Shown piece after piece: positions 6,634 to 12,405 of a DNA stretch of 12,405 nucleotides. The notes under the pieces are model-generated. The model saw only the letters and a program-made list of their open reading frames with translations, did no database searches and was not told where the DNA came from. Made by a program: the position numbers and the translations under genes. This DNA comes from Candidatus Aphodomonas merdavium (lineage in GTDB: Bacteria; Bacillota; Clostridia; Christensenellales; Aristaeellaceae): positions 1 to 12,405 of the forward strand of contig DVLH01000225.1 in the NCBI GenBank assembly GCA_018715585.1, in the 5' to 3' direction. The first letter of the stretch is position 1, and each line of letters begins with the position of its first letter.

Positions 6634-7722
6634 CTATTTCTTTTTTTGCCGGACAGCGGTGATTTCATGTGCACCGCGCTTAATGCGTTCCCACGCTTGC
6701 TTGCCACTGCCCGTTTGGAAGAATGCAAACGCAACAATGAGCACAAAAACAGTGATGCCGAGGAATAGCACGCCCCGTCCGGCAGATTTGTTCTGCTCTG
6801 TCTTGCCTCCGCCGGCGGCGCCGCTGATATCGCCGTAGAGCGTGTCGGCGATGACGTTAGCCATTAACTCCGTGGAAGCGATAGCGCGGTCTTTGCTGAT
6901 GGTGTGCGTGCCGAACTCCAGCAGGATGGCGTTGGGCATCAGGTCCTGGTTGTACGTCCCTTTGCCGATGTAGATATCCTTGATTAGCCCGGGATATTCG
7001 TTGTCGGCCACGGCCTTGAGCTCGAGGGCGAACTGCTTGTTTTCGGCCGCGTTTTGGTTGGAACGGCCTACGAGCAGGCGCACGCGGCTGACATCTTCCC
7101 CTTGCAGCTCCGTCTCGTATTCGTCAGGATCGGGAATGCCGTCGCGGTGGATGTCCAGCAGCGCGTCCGGGCTTTGTTTGAGCAGGGAGACAGCCGTCTG
7201 GCGCGAGCGCTTATACGCGCTGGAATCGTGCGGGACATGCGGCGTTTCGTCCAGCACGACGCGGATGCCGCGCGCCTCGAGCGCCTCTTTCAGCGCGCGG
7301 TTGACGTCGTAAATGCCGCCGTCGCCCGCCTCGTCGCTGGAGGTGCCGTCGGAAGGGACATAGCTTTCGTCGCTATGGGTAGAATACATCGCGACGAGCA
7401 GGTCGTTGCTGCCTGCGGTGGAAACGACGATGGCCGTCTCCTGCGCTAGCCAGCTGACGTCGGGCATCTGCTGGGCGCCCGTGTGCCGGGCAACGGCCGT
7501 CTGCGCTGCCGCATCTGCGGAGAGGATCTCATAGCGCTGGTTGTCGGAGCTGATGTATTCATCGCCCACGTGGACTTCGTCCGAAAGTGTTAGCAGCGTG
7601 TCACCCTGCTCCGTGCGCACGGTCCAAACGCCTTCGCCGCCCTCTTCGCGCCCATCGGCGCGCACGCCGCCGGGCAGGAAAATGGCCAGCAATAGCAGCA
7701 AAACGGAAATGATGCGCTTCAT
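6634..7722 (-). CDS. spoIIP: Stage II sporulation protein P (SpoIIP)
   Basis: SpoIIP is the amidase/endopeptidase that, with SpoIID and SpoIIM, thins septal peptidoglycan so the mother-cell membrane can engulf the forespore. The 362-residue product has a signal sequence (1 to about 22, ending VRA), an N-terminal region with GDEYISSDNQRYE, and the SpoIIP domain from about 98 to 298 with family signatures YSTHSDESYVPS (H116), DIHRDG (H192) and ILLEFG (E269). A second hydrophobic segment (about 316-336) is followed by a basic tail, suggesting a C-terminal membrane anchor; B. subtilis SpoIIP is anchored at its N-terminus. The start ATG overlaps the upstream stop as ATGA, with AAGGAGG at 7736-7730, so it is coupled to the DUF1614 gene. 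A sigma-E or sigma-F promoter was not recognisable. Confidence 0.92.
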   Translation of the reverse strand: MKRIISVLLLLLAIFLPGGVRADGREEGGEGVWTVRTEQGDTLLTLSDEVHVGDEYISSDNQRYEILSADAAAQTAVARHTGAQQMPDVSWLAQETAIVVSTAGSNDLLVAMYSTHSDESYVPSDGTSSDEAGDGGIYDVNRALKEALEARGIRVVLDETPHVPHDSSAYKRSRQTAVSLLKQSPDALLDIHRDGIPDPDEYETELQGEDVSRVRLLVGRSNQNAAENKQFALELKAVADNEYPGLIKDIYIGKGTYNQDLMPNAILLEFGTHTISKDRAIASTELMANVIADTLYGDISGAAGGGKTEQNKSAGRGVLFLGITVFVLIVAFAFFQTGSGKQAWERIKRGAHEITAVRQKKK

Positions 7723-8339
7723 CGTGCCCCCTCCTTCCTGCGGGAGCGGACAATCCGCTCCACCGCCTCGCCGACGAGTTCCGCCAGCAGCACGGAGATG
7801 ATGGCGGAGATGACGACGGCGTCGAGGGCGCCGCCTGTGCCTAGACGCACAGGAGCATCCGCTCCCGCTGCGAGCGATTCCAGTGCGCCCGCCGTATCGG
7901 CGAGCAGCACGCCCAGGACGCCGCTGACAAACGCCGTGCGGCGCGAACGGCACAGCACCCAGGAGATCAGCCCGGCCGCAATGCCGCCCACATACAGCGG
8001 GTCGATGACAATTTGCTCCGGCTCGGCGGGCATGATCCTGCCCAGCGTCCATACTGCCGCACCCGTGAGCACCGCACAGAAAAGCGCGCGCAGGCGCTCC
8101 ATTGCCGTGCCTGCCTTGACCAGCACAAACACGCACAGTCCCAGCGGGATCAGGCAGCCTCCAATACCGATTTCCACGCGGCCGATGCGCAGCGCGGGCA
8201 ACAGCCCGCCGATAAATATGGCCGCCATCATTCCAAGCGCTGCCCTGTCGTCCAGGTGCAGGCGATCCAGCACGCGCTGGCCGGCGCCGAACAGCGTCAA
8301 CAGCGACAGCACCATCAGCGCGATCATGCCAAAGCTCAT
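7719..8339 (-). CDS. DUF1614 family integral membrane protein
   Basis: A 206-residue, very hydrophobic protein with about six to seven membrane segments (near 4-18, 33-50, 55-75, 83-100, 112-128, 134-150 and 168-190). The stretch GVLGVLLADTAGALESLAAG followed by GTGGALDAVVISAIISVLLA matches the DUF1614 signature as I remember it (ADLL, then GGAGTFDGI, then a last membrane helix). Function is unknown. The start ATG 8339 is preceded by GAGGTGGAG. Its stop overlaps the spoIIP start by four bases, so the two are translated together, which argues for a role in sporulation or its envelope, but this is inference. Confidence 0.8.
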   Translation of the reverse strand: MSFGMIALMVLSLLTLFGAGQRVLDRLHLDDRAALGMMAAIFIGGLLPALRIGRVEIGIGGCLIPLGLCVFVLVKAGTAMERLRALFCAVLTGAAVWTLGRIMPAEPEQIVIDPLYVGGIAAGLISWVLCRSRRTAFVSGVLGVLLADTAGALESLAAGADAPVRLGTGGALDAVVISAIISVLLAELVGEAVERIVRSRRKEGAR

Positions 8340-8361
8340 GGCTCCACCTCGCAGTTAAATT

Positions 8362-8373
8362 CGTTTTCAAACG
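8362..8373. repeat. Short inverted repeat in the divergent promoter region
   Basis: CGTTTTCAAACG has perfect 5-base arms around TC. It lies between the divergent DUF1614-spoIIP and fucU operons (intergenic 8340-8470), where an operator would be expected. No clear promoter boxes for either side could be assigned, so this is a weak candidate operator. Confidence 0.25.
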
Positions 8374-8455
8374 TTATCCTGCCCAGATTCTAACCGCCTA
8401 TGCGCGCAGGAAAATGCATTGTTATGTCGAAACTCTTGAAGAGAAATTGCCTGTC

Positions 8456-8462
8456 AGGAGGA
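8456..8462 (+). promoter_or_regulatory. Shine-Dalgarno fixing the fucU start
   Basis: AGGAGGA ends eight bases before ATG 8471, which begins MLKGIP as in FucU proteins. This rules out the in-frame upstream ATG at 8414. Confidence 0.85.
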
Positions 8463-8470
8463 AATGTTTC

Positions 8471-8899
8471 ATGTTAAAAGGTATTCCCGCAATTCTATCC
8501 CCTGAACTGCTCAAAGTGATGATGGAAATGGGCCACGGCGATACCATTGTCATCGCTGATGGCAACTTCCCGGGCGCGTCCATGGCCCAGCGCCTTGTGC
8601 GGCTGGATGGCCATGGCGCGAGTGAGATTCTGGATGCGATGCTTAAACTGATGCCGCTGGATACATACGTACAGGAGCCCTTTAAGCTGATGGAGGTTGT
8701 TCCCGGCGATCCCGTTGAAACGCCGATTTGGGACGAATATGCCGCGATTCTTGAAAAACATCAGCCTGGAACGAAGATTGGCCATGTGGAGCGCTTTGCA
8801 TTTTATGAGCTGACCAAGAAAGCGTACTGCGTGGTGCAGACGGGAGAAAGCGCTCTGTATGCGAACATCCTGCTGCAAAAGGGCGTTGTGACCAGCTGA
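8471..8899 (+). CDS. fucU: L-fucose mutarotase family protein (FucU/RbsD)
   Basis: FucU interconverts alpha- and beta-anomers of L-fucose; RbsD relatives act on ribose. The 142-residue product is the usual size and aligns along its length with E. coli FucU from memory: MLKGIPAILSPELLKVMMEM, GHGD with the catalytic His, ADGNFPGASM, RFAFYE with the active-site Tyr, and the closing YANILLQKGV. E. coli has a His in the ADGNFP segment where this protein has Asn, a common Firmicutes variant. No fucose isomerase, kinase, aldolase or sugar transporter is nearby, so the physiological sugar is uncertain. It is first in an apparent operon and its stop overlaps the next start (TGATG). Confidence 0.9.
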   Translation: MLKGIPAILSPELLKVMMEMGHGDTIVIADGNFPGASMAQRLVRLDGHGASEILDAMLKLMPLDTYVQEPFKLMEVVPGDPVETPIWDEYAAILEKHQPGTKIGHVERFAFYELTKKAYCVVQTGESALYANILLQKGVVTS

Positions 8900-9801
8900 T
8901 GCCCGGAGGTTATGTGCACCAGGCATGTGCCGAACGCGCATGCATGGTGGCCGGCATTACGCCGGTGAATATGGCGGCGCTACGGATGGGGGCGCAGGGA
9001 CCAGACCCGCTTTTTTTGCTGGGGATGTTCCCATTGCGCCCCTCGAGCCGCCCTTCTAAGCTCGCCAAAGCGTTGCACACACGGCGGACGGGCATGTTTT
9101 TGTGTACGCTTTTACAAGGCGCAAAAGATGGGAATGCCGCACAGCGGGCCTATGCGATGGGCTTTTTAACGCACTATGCTGTCGATTGCGCTGTGCATCC
9201 TTATGTCTATTCAATGAGTTACGATACCAAAGGCCGCTACTCCAGCGCGCTGCATATGGGCTTGGAGCGCGCGTGGGATACGATGCTCTGGAGGGCGCAG
9301 GGGCACAAGGGGACCCCTCTTTCCATGCCGTGTCTGTGCGAAGCGCGCGGGGATTGGCCGGATGTAGCGCGCTTGCTTGAGAGCGCTGTAAACACCGTTT
9401 TTCCGGAGATGCAAATCAAACAAGAAGCAATCTTGCATGCCTTTTCGGACACGTGCCGCGCAAACCGGCTGACGCATAGCCCGTTAGGAGGGAAATATGC
9501 CGTTTACTGGTTGCTGGAGCGGGTGGCGTTTATGCCGGGGATGCTGACGGCGCAGTGCTGTCCGCCCCGTCCCAGCCGCGGTGACGTGCTGAACCGGGAG
9601 GGGAGGCCATGGCGTGCTGCGGCAGCGCCGCAGCAGGAGCGCAAGGAGACGGTGGAGGAACTGTGGGCCAGCGGCGTGCGCCATGCGGCAAAGCTGCTGC
9701 GCGCGGCGGCATCGTACTTTGATGGGGAATTGGACGAAGCGGCGCTTGCCAAGGAAATCGGCGATCAGGCGATGGATACCGGCGCGAAAAGCCGGCCATA
9801 G
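8899..9801 (+). CDS. Zinc-dependent phospholipase C domain protein
   Basis: This 300-residue protein has the metal-ligand pattern of the zinc-dependent phospholipase C superfamily: His7 after MPGGYV, GAQGPDPLF with Asp36, GFLTHYAVDCAVHPYVY (89-104; His92, Asp96, His100), and HMGLERAWD (119-127). Family members hydrolyse phospholipids, but many such genomic relatives lack a known substrate. It has no signal peptide or membrane segment, unlike secreted clostridial toxins, so a cytosolic role is likely. ATG 8899 shares its A with the fucU stop codon and gives the expected MPGG N-terminus; a GTG at 8914 has GGAGGT only three bases upstream, too close. The C-terminal third is Ala- and Arg-rich and not recognised. 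Confidence 0.78.
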   Translation: MPGGYVHQACAERACMVAGITPVNMAALRMGAQGPDPLFLLGMFPLRPSSRPSKLAKALHTRRTGMFLCTLLQGAKDGNAAQRAYAMGFLTHYAVDCAVHPYVYSMSYDTKGRYSSALHMGLERAWDTMLWRAQGHKGTPLSMPCLCEARGDWPDVARLLESAVNTVFPEMQIKQEAILHAFSDTCRANRLTHSPLGGKYAVYWLLERVAFMPGMLTAQCCPPRPSRGDVLNREGRPWRAAAAPQQERKETVEELWASGVRHAAKLLRAAASYFDGELDEAALAKEIGDQAMDTGAKSRP

Positions 9802-9840
9802 CGCGCCTTGGACGTGCCTGGAAAGAAGGAGGCGGGAAGC

Positions 9841-11187
9841 ATGAAAAAAAAGAAAAGGCGCCGTGGCATTTCTGCGGGGACATGGATAACGCTCGCAATG
9901 CTGGTGGCTGTGCTGGGGCTGAGCTCTTTCGTGTTCACCCGCCTGATGGGCCAGGAAGCGGCTATCAGTTTAAATCCAGGCGTTGTCAGCGAGACGTTGA
10001 CGGAGATCATCCGAGAGATTGGCGGGACAGGGGGCGAAGAGGCAGAGCAAACGCCCGAACCGACCGCCATTGCAACGCCTACGCAGTCGTCTGCCATTCA
10101 GATTGCCAGCTTGCAAGCGCCCCTGGAGACGGAGGCGCCGACGCTCTATATGAACTCGGAACTGTCCATTGTGGCGACAGGACAGGTCTCCCTTGGCGCA
10201 GAGCTGCGCAACAGCGGCAAACAGGCGACGGACCTGTATGATTACTCCACCATTTTTTCGCCCATCGCCGGTGCGGCTGGAGGGGCCGACCTGTCGATTG
10301 TTACGCTGCGCAGCACGCTAGACGATGGCTCCAGCGGGTACGATGATTATTGCGCGCCTGCCACGCTCGCCACAGCGCTCAAAGAGGCGGGGTTTAACCT
10401 GATTAACCTTGGAACGGATCGGATCCTTGATCATGGGCTGAATGGCCTTGCCATTACCAGGAATGTGCTTGAGCAGCGCAGCCTTTCTTCCGCCGGGGCG
10501 TATCTGTCGCAGCAGGAGGCGGACACGCGCAGCGTTGTGACGGTCAGCGATGTGAAAATAGGGCTGCTGTCTTATACGATGAGCCTTAGCGGCGTGGGCC
10601 AGAACGCTTCCAGCGAGGAAGAGCGCGCCTTTGCTGTGCGCCTCTATGATGCGGAGAAAGCGGCACAGGACATTGCCGCGCTTCGGGAGGAAGGGGCACA
10701 GATTGTCATTGTGCTGGCCCATTGGGGCAAACGCGGCGATACAGAGCCGTCAAAGACGACGCTCGAACAGGCAGACGAGCTGGTACAAGCGGGTGCGGAT
10801 ATTATCCTGGGCACTGGGCCTACCAATGTGCATGCGATGGAAAAACGCCAAACAGAGGATGGCCGCACCGTATTTATTGCCTATTCGCTGGGGAATTTCC
10901 TCATTGACGATTCACGCGAGACGGATGATATTACCGGGGTGATCCTACGGCTCAATCTGGAATGGGACAGCCGCCAGGAACGCCTGCTGTTTGCGGATTC
11001 ATGGTATATGCCGACATGGATCATGCGCCTGCGCGAAGACAATACATCCCGTTACAGCATCGTTCCTGCGGGAAGTTCCGTGACGCCCGAGGGGATGACG
11101 GACAGCATCTATGTGAACATGAAAAAATCCTACCAGAGCATGACCGAGCGGCTTGGATCAGAGGCCGCGTCGCCAAAGGCGGAATAA
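9841..11187 (+). CDS. Membrane-anchored CapA-like (PGA_cap fold) protein with degenerate metal site
   Basis: CapA/PgsA proteins belong to the calcineurin-like metallophosphatase fold and take part in poly-gamma-glutamate capsule formation. This 448-residue product has a basic start, one membrane helix (about 14-33), a Pro/Thr/Glu-rich linker (about 60-105) and a CapA-like domain placing it outside the cell. The domain keeps ALKEAGFNLINLG, LDHG, AHWG (His294), AGADIILG and AYSLGNFLID. The usual signatures are altered: GDxxLG reads GQVSLG (Gln115), NLE reads TLR (155-157), NNH reads TDR (192-194), and GHHPHV reads GTGPTNV (324-330). It is probably a binding or structural protein rather than an active enzyme. 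The start is ATG 9841 with AAGGAGG at 9826-9832; a TTG at 9808 is in frame but unlikely. It is last in the fucU operon. Confidence 0.82.
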   Translation: MKKKKRRRGISAGTWITLAMLVAVLGLSSFVFTRLMGQEAAISLNPGVVSETLTEIIREIGGTGGEEAEQTPEPTAIATPTQSSAIQIASLQAPLETEAPTLYMNSELSIVATGQVSLGAELRNSGKQATDLYDYSTIFSPIAGAAGGADLSIVTLRSTLDDGSSGYDDYCAPATLATALKEAGFNLINLGTDRILDHGLNGLAITRNVLEQRSLSSAGAYLSQQEADTRSVVTVSDVKIGLLSYTMSLSGVGQNASSEEERAFAVRLYDAEKAAQDIAALREEGAQIVIVLAHWGKRGDTEPSKTTLEQADELVQAGADIILGTGPTNVHAMEKRQTEDGRTVFIAYSLGNFLIDDSRETDDITGVILRLNLEWDSRQERLLFADSWYMPTWIMRLREDNTSRYSIVPAGSSVTPEGMTDSIYVNMKKSYQSMTERLGSEAASPKAE

Positions 11188-11216
11188 CAATATTCCAAAC
11201 CGGCTTTGCCGGGACA

Positions 11217-11241
11217 AAAAACGGCCTTCATGGCCGTTTTT
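11217..11241. terminator. Bidirectional intrinsic terminator
   Basis: AAAAACGGCC (11217-11226), loop TTCAT, GGCCGTTTTT (11232-11241). The A-run and T-run flank the GC stem symmetrically, so it serves the CapA-like operon from the left and the MocR-like gene from the right. It starts 30 bases after the CapA-like stop and lies 86 bases beyond the MocR-like stop. A smaller CCGGC/GCCGG hairpin (11200-11212) precedes it. Confidence 0.92.
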
Positions 11242-11326
11242 CTGTTTGTTTTGCTGCCGTTTGCGGTTGCGCAAAGCGCGTCGCTTTAGGAAAGCGCGTT
11301 TTGCCGCCGGGAAGGTCCGTCCAAGC

Positions 11327-12405
11327 TCAGGGGCGCGCCTGTTTGCGCCGCATGCGGCGCACGCGGTTAATGTGGCGCTCAAAATCGCCGCTGTCGATAA
11401 AATCCGCCAGCACATATTGCTCAAAGACCGGCACCGTACAGGAGTAAAACCCCACGCGCTGCGCAAACGGCTCGACGAGCGCTTCGGGCAGCACCAGGTA
11501 TCCCACGCGCATTGACGGCGCAATCGTTCGGGAAAACGTGTTGAGATACAACACCGTCCGCGAAGGCTCCAGCGAAAAGACGGTGTCCTCGGCCTTGGTG
11601 GAAACGGTAAATTCCGAGTCAAAATCATCTTCGACGATAAACCCGCCGCGCGCCTGCGCCCAGCGGATGTATTCGCGCCGCTTGGAAGCGCTGGCCGTCA
11701 CGCCGCTTGGATAGCTGTGAAACGGCGTTACATGCAGCACGGAAGCCTGGGCGCGGGCAAGCTCGCTGCTGCGCACGCCGTCGGGGCCGAGGCGCAGCAG
11801 CTCGCAGCGCACGCCGTTGGCCTCGTAGACGCGGCGGATCTTGTCATAGGAGGGATCCTCCAGCGCAAAGATGCGGCTGCGTCCCAGCAACTGCGCGATG
11901 AGGCTGTAGAGGTATTCCGCGCCGGAACCGATGACAAGCTGCGCCGGGTCTACGGTGATGCCGCGGCTGCGCGCAAGATAGCTGGCGATGGCGCGCCGCA
12001 GCTGCGGGCAGCCGTTGTTTTCCGATTTGCACAGCAATTGTTCCGCATAGGTTGACAGCACGCGGCGCATGGTCCTGGCAAAGACGGAAAAGGGGAAATG
12101 ACCGCTGGTTGGCGCCGCTGGCTGCGGCGCGGCGGGCGCGGCGTGCGGCGGCGCGGCGGCAAAACCGTCCGCCTCGCGGTAGACGACGAAATAGCCGCTG
12201 CGCTGGCGGGGCGCAATGTAGCCTTCGTCGCAAAGGATGTCATACGCATGCGCCGCCGTAACGACGCTCACGCCCGTCTCGGCTGCCACCGTCCGTTTGG
12301 AAGGCAAGCGCGCGTCGTAGGGATAAACCGAGCGCACGATGTCCTCGCGAAGCTGCAGATAAAGCTGCATATAGGCCGGAACACCGGCCTTTTTTTCGAT
12401 TGCGT
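11327..12405 (-). CDS. MocR-type (GntR-aminotransferase) regulator, degenerate; 5' end outside window
   Basis: MocR regulators join a GntR winged-helix DNA-binding domain to an aminotransferase-like domain that normally holds PLP. Numbered from ATG 12370, the helix-turn-helix is at about 5-63 (LPSKRTVAAETGVSVVTAAH, then GYIAPRQRSGYFV), an Ala/Pro linker is at 66-90, and the aminotransferase fold runs from about 92 (GSGAEYLYSLIAQLL, EDPSYDKI, HVTPFHSYPSGVT, VEDDFDSEF). The PLP lysine position reads NTFSRTIAPSMRVGY: Arg281 (CGA, 11530-11528) replaces Lys, and DDYDSE reads DDFDSE. The protein ends at RRMRRKQARP, about 100 residues before the usual end, losing the small C-terminal domain. ATG 12370 has no ribosome binding site, and the frame is open to the window edge with AGVPAYMQLY, which fits the family's N-terminus, so the true start is beyond 12405. 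Confidence 0.85.
   Translation of the reverse strand, partial: AIEKKAGVPAYMQLYLQLREDIVRSVYPYDARLPSKRTVAAETGVSVVTAAHAYDILCDEGYIAPRQRSGYFVVYREADGFAAAPPHAAPAAPQPAAPTSGHFPFSVFARTMRRVLSTYAEQLLCKSENNGCPQLRRAIASYLARSRGITVDPAQLVIGSGAEYLYSLIAQLLGRSRIFALEDPSYDKIRRVYEANGVRCELLRLGPDGVRSSELARAQASVLHVTPFHSYPSGVTASASKRREYIRWAQARGGFIVEDDFDSEFTVSTKAEDTVFSLEPSRTVLYLNTFSRTIAPSMRVGYLVLPEALVEPFAQRVGFYSCTVPVFEQYVLADFIDSGDFERHINRVRRMRRKQARP
12373..12396 (+). terminator. Terminator-like hairpin within the MocR-like gene start
   Basis: AGGCCGG (12373-12379), loop AACA, CCGGCCT (12384-12390), then T through 12396: a textbook intrinsic terminator for the plus strand. It lies within or just before the N-terminal coding region of the minus-strand MocR-like gene, with no plus-strand gene for it to end. 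It could stop antisense transcription, or be coincidental to the encoded residues KKAGVPAY. Confidence 0.55.

Noticed and set aside
6634..8370. A 578-residue minus-strand frame that would make a long N-terminal extension of SpoIIP
   Set aside because: Upstream of 7722 it is the DUF1614 gene read in the wrong frame. ATG 7722 has a good Shine-Dalgarno and starts a signal peptide.
8414..8470. Upstream in-frame ATG for fucU
   Set aside because: No Shine-Dalgarno before it, whereas AGGAGGA is correctly placed for ATG 8471, and FucU proteins begin MLK.
11158..11326. A frameshifted remainder of the MocR-like C-terminal domain
   Set aside because: I read the three minus-strand frames past the stop codon; none resembles the missing domain, and the terminator follows within about 90 bases, so loss by deletion is likelier than a simple frameshift.

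Overview
The window (12,405 bp, mostly high GC) looks like chromosome from a GC-rich, endospore-forming anaerobe of the Firmicutes, class Clostridia or a close relative. The basis is a SpoIIP gene coupled to a DUF1614 gene, the Firmicutes recombination nuclease AddA, a clostridial-type FeoB, a MocR-type regulator, and AGGAGG-like ribosome binding sites throughout. The species cannot be named from the sequence alone. I see no insertion sequence, prophage, CRISPR array, tRNA or rRNA.

Left part (1-3416, plus strand): a tightly packed run of addA (3' end only), rarA and a THUMP-domain RNA methyltransferase. Two 16-bp parS sites, the palindromes bound by ParB/Spo0J, sit inside the addA-rarA coding junction. 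One (958-973) is the perfect palindrome, and the other (921-936) fits the degenerate consensus. They suggest that this window lies in the origin-proximal chromosome-segregation domain.

Middle part (3388-8339, minus strand): feoA-feoB (ferrous iron uptake), whose feoB end overlaps the methyltransferase gene tail to tail. Upstream of feoA is a gap of about 0.87 kb with no credible gene, containing an AT-rich island and several hairpins. Beyond it lie spoIIP and its translationally coupled partner, a DUF1614 membrane protein, ending in an intrinsic terminator.

Right part (8471-11187, plus strand): an apparent three-gene operon of fucU (fucose mutarotase family), a zinc-dependent phospholipase C-like protein, and a membrane-anchored CapA-like protein that has lost most of its family's metal-site signatures. 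A bidirectional terminator at 11217-11241 separates it from a convergent MocR-type regulator (11327 to the window end). That regulator has Arg where the PLP-binding Lys is expected, and it stops about 100 residues short.

The most notable items are the tandem parS pair in coding sequence, the two proteins that keep a family fold but have lost key residues (CapA-like and MocR-like), and the 167-nt out-of-frame overlap of feoA into feoB. I did not find a clear, self-contained, previously undescribed multi-gene system.
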